The translations under genes and the position numbers were made by a program. 33,733 bases of DNA from Bacteroidales bacterium (GTDB taxonomy: Bacteria; Bacteroidota; Bacteroidia; Bacteroidales; FEN-979), in NCBI GenBank assembly GCA_030681475.1, contig JAUXWT010000111.1, positions 1 to 33,733 of the forward strand, given 5' to 3'. Below, piece after piece: positions 33,603 through 33,733 of this stretch. The notes beneath the pieces are model-generated. The model had not been told where the DNA came from, did not search any database, and worked only from the letters and a program-made list of their open reading frames with translations. Within the stretch, counting starts at the first letter, position 1. Every line of letters begins with the position of its first letter.

Positions 33603-33733
33603 GACAAATTAATTATGAAACGTAATAATTTGATAGTTTTTTGTCAGCTTTATATCGCGTAAAACTCCAATTGATTTTTCTTTTATCAGCATTGTTTGCA
33701 TTACACCAAATAAGGGTCTGTCTTTCAAGTTCA
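33595..33733 (-). mobile_element. IS630-family element, partial (continues past the window)
   Basis: A frame from 33732 to 33613 encodes the last 39 residues of a transposase (start ELERQTLIWCNANN). KINWSFTRYKADKKLSNYY matches the KINW-FTT-DARIKL-RLYP ending of IS630/Tc1-type transposases. The element probably ends at the TA at 33594-33595, followed outward by GTGTCAAGACAAATT, which may be the terminal repeat. The rest lies beyond the window. Confidence 0.6.
33613..33732 (-). CDS. IS630-family transposase, C-terminal end (partial)
   Basis: The last 39 codons plus stop (TAA at 33613-33615) of a minus-strand transposase that enters the window from the right. The identity rests on the KINWSFT...ADKKL pattern, the conserved tail of IS630-type DDE enzymes. 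The catalytic residues are outside the window. Confidence 0.6.
   Translation of the reverse strand, partial: ELERQTLIWCNANNADKRKINWSFTRYKADKKLSNYYVS

Noticed and set aside
1-33733. CRISPR arrays, tRNA or rRNA genes
   Set aside because: No repeat-spacer pattern or RNA gene signature was seen anywhere in the window.

Overview
The window is a Bacteroidota (Bacteroidetes) chromosome segment. The evidence is the gyrA, clpC and Etf gene types, the weak ribosome-binding sites, promoter-like TAnnTTTG boxes upstream of several genes, and tail genes of the type carried by Bacteroidetes temperate phages. The host section is of moderate GC. An environmental member of the Bacteroidales or a relative is my guess; nothing seen here fixes the genus.

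Layout. (1) Positions 1 to about 20,140 are the right-hand part of a prophage with a non-contractile-type tail. It holds a small Pro/Glu-repeat protein, then a restriction-modification (R-M) operon, then portal, DUF6712-like connector, membrane and lipoprotein genes, tail genes, tape measure, tail-tip proteins, a fibre-like protein, an M15-peptidase endolysin, a holin-like protein and one reverse-strand cargo gene. No terminase, capsid, protease or tail-tube gene is recognisable, so the left part of the phage lies outside the window, or those functions sit in unrecognised ORFs. (2) Positions 20,140-27,110 are host core: a secreted TPR protein, gyrA (both minus) and divergent clpC (plus). (3) Positions 27,124-32,817 are a five-gene minus-strand operon: etfB, etfA, a NarI-like/ferredoxin membrane protein, a CCG-domain Fe-S protein and an acyl-CoA dehydrogenase. 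It reads as a complete route from acyl-CoA through ETF to menaquinone. (4) Positions 33,066-33,733 hold two nested IS remnants: an ISAs1-type transposase C-terminus cut by the end of an IS630-type element.

Two results stand out. First, an identical 11-mer, TGTCCTTTATT, occurs exactly three times in the prophage. Each copy is followed by exactly 17 bp, a TAnnTTTG-like box, 4-5 bp and then the ATG of the next gene. This looks like a phage-specific promoter class that would produce leaderless or nearly leaderless mRNAs, dividing the virion genes into three transcription units. Second, the R-M operon is a textbook moron: AT-rich, placed between a terminator of the upstream phage gene and its own terminator, immediately before the first of these promoters. 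It encodes an m4C-type methyltransferase with a C-terminal staphylococcal-nuclease-like domain that appears catalytically dead, a small winged-helix protein, and a MjaI-like (possibly CTAG-cutting) endonuclease. By a by-eye scan CTAG occurs only seven times in the window, and four of those are inside the methyltransferase gene.
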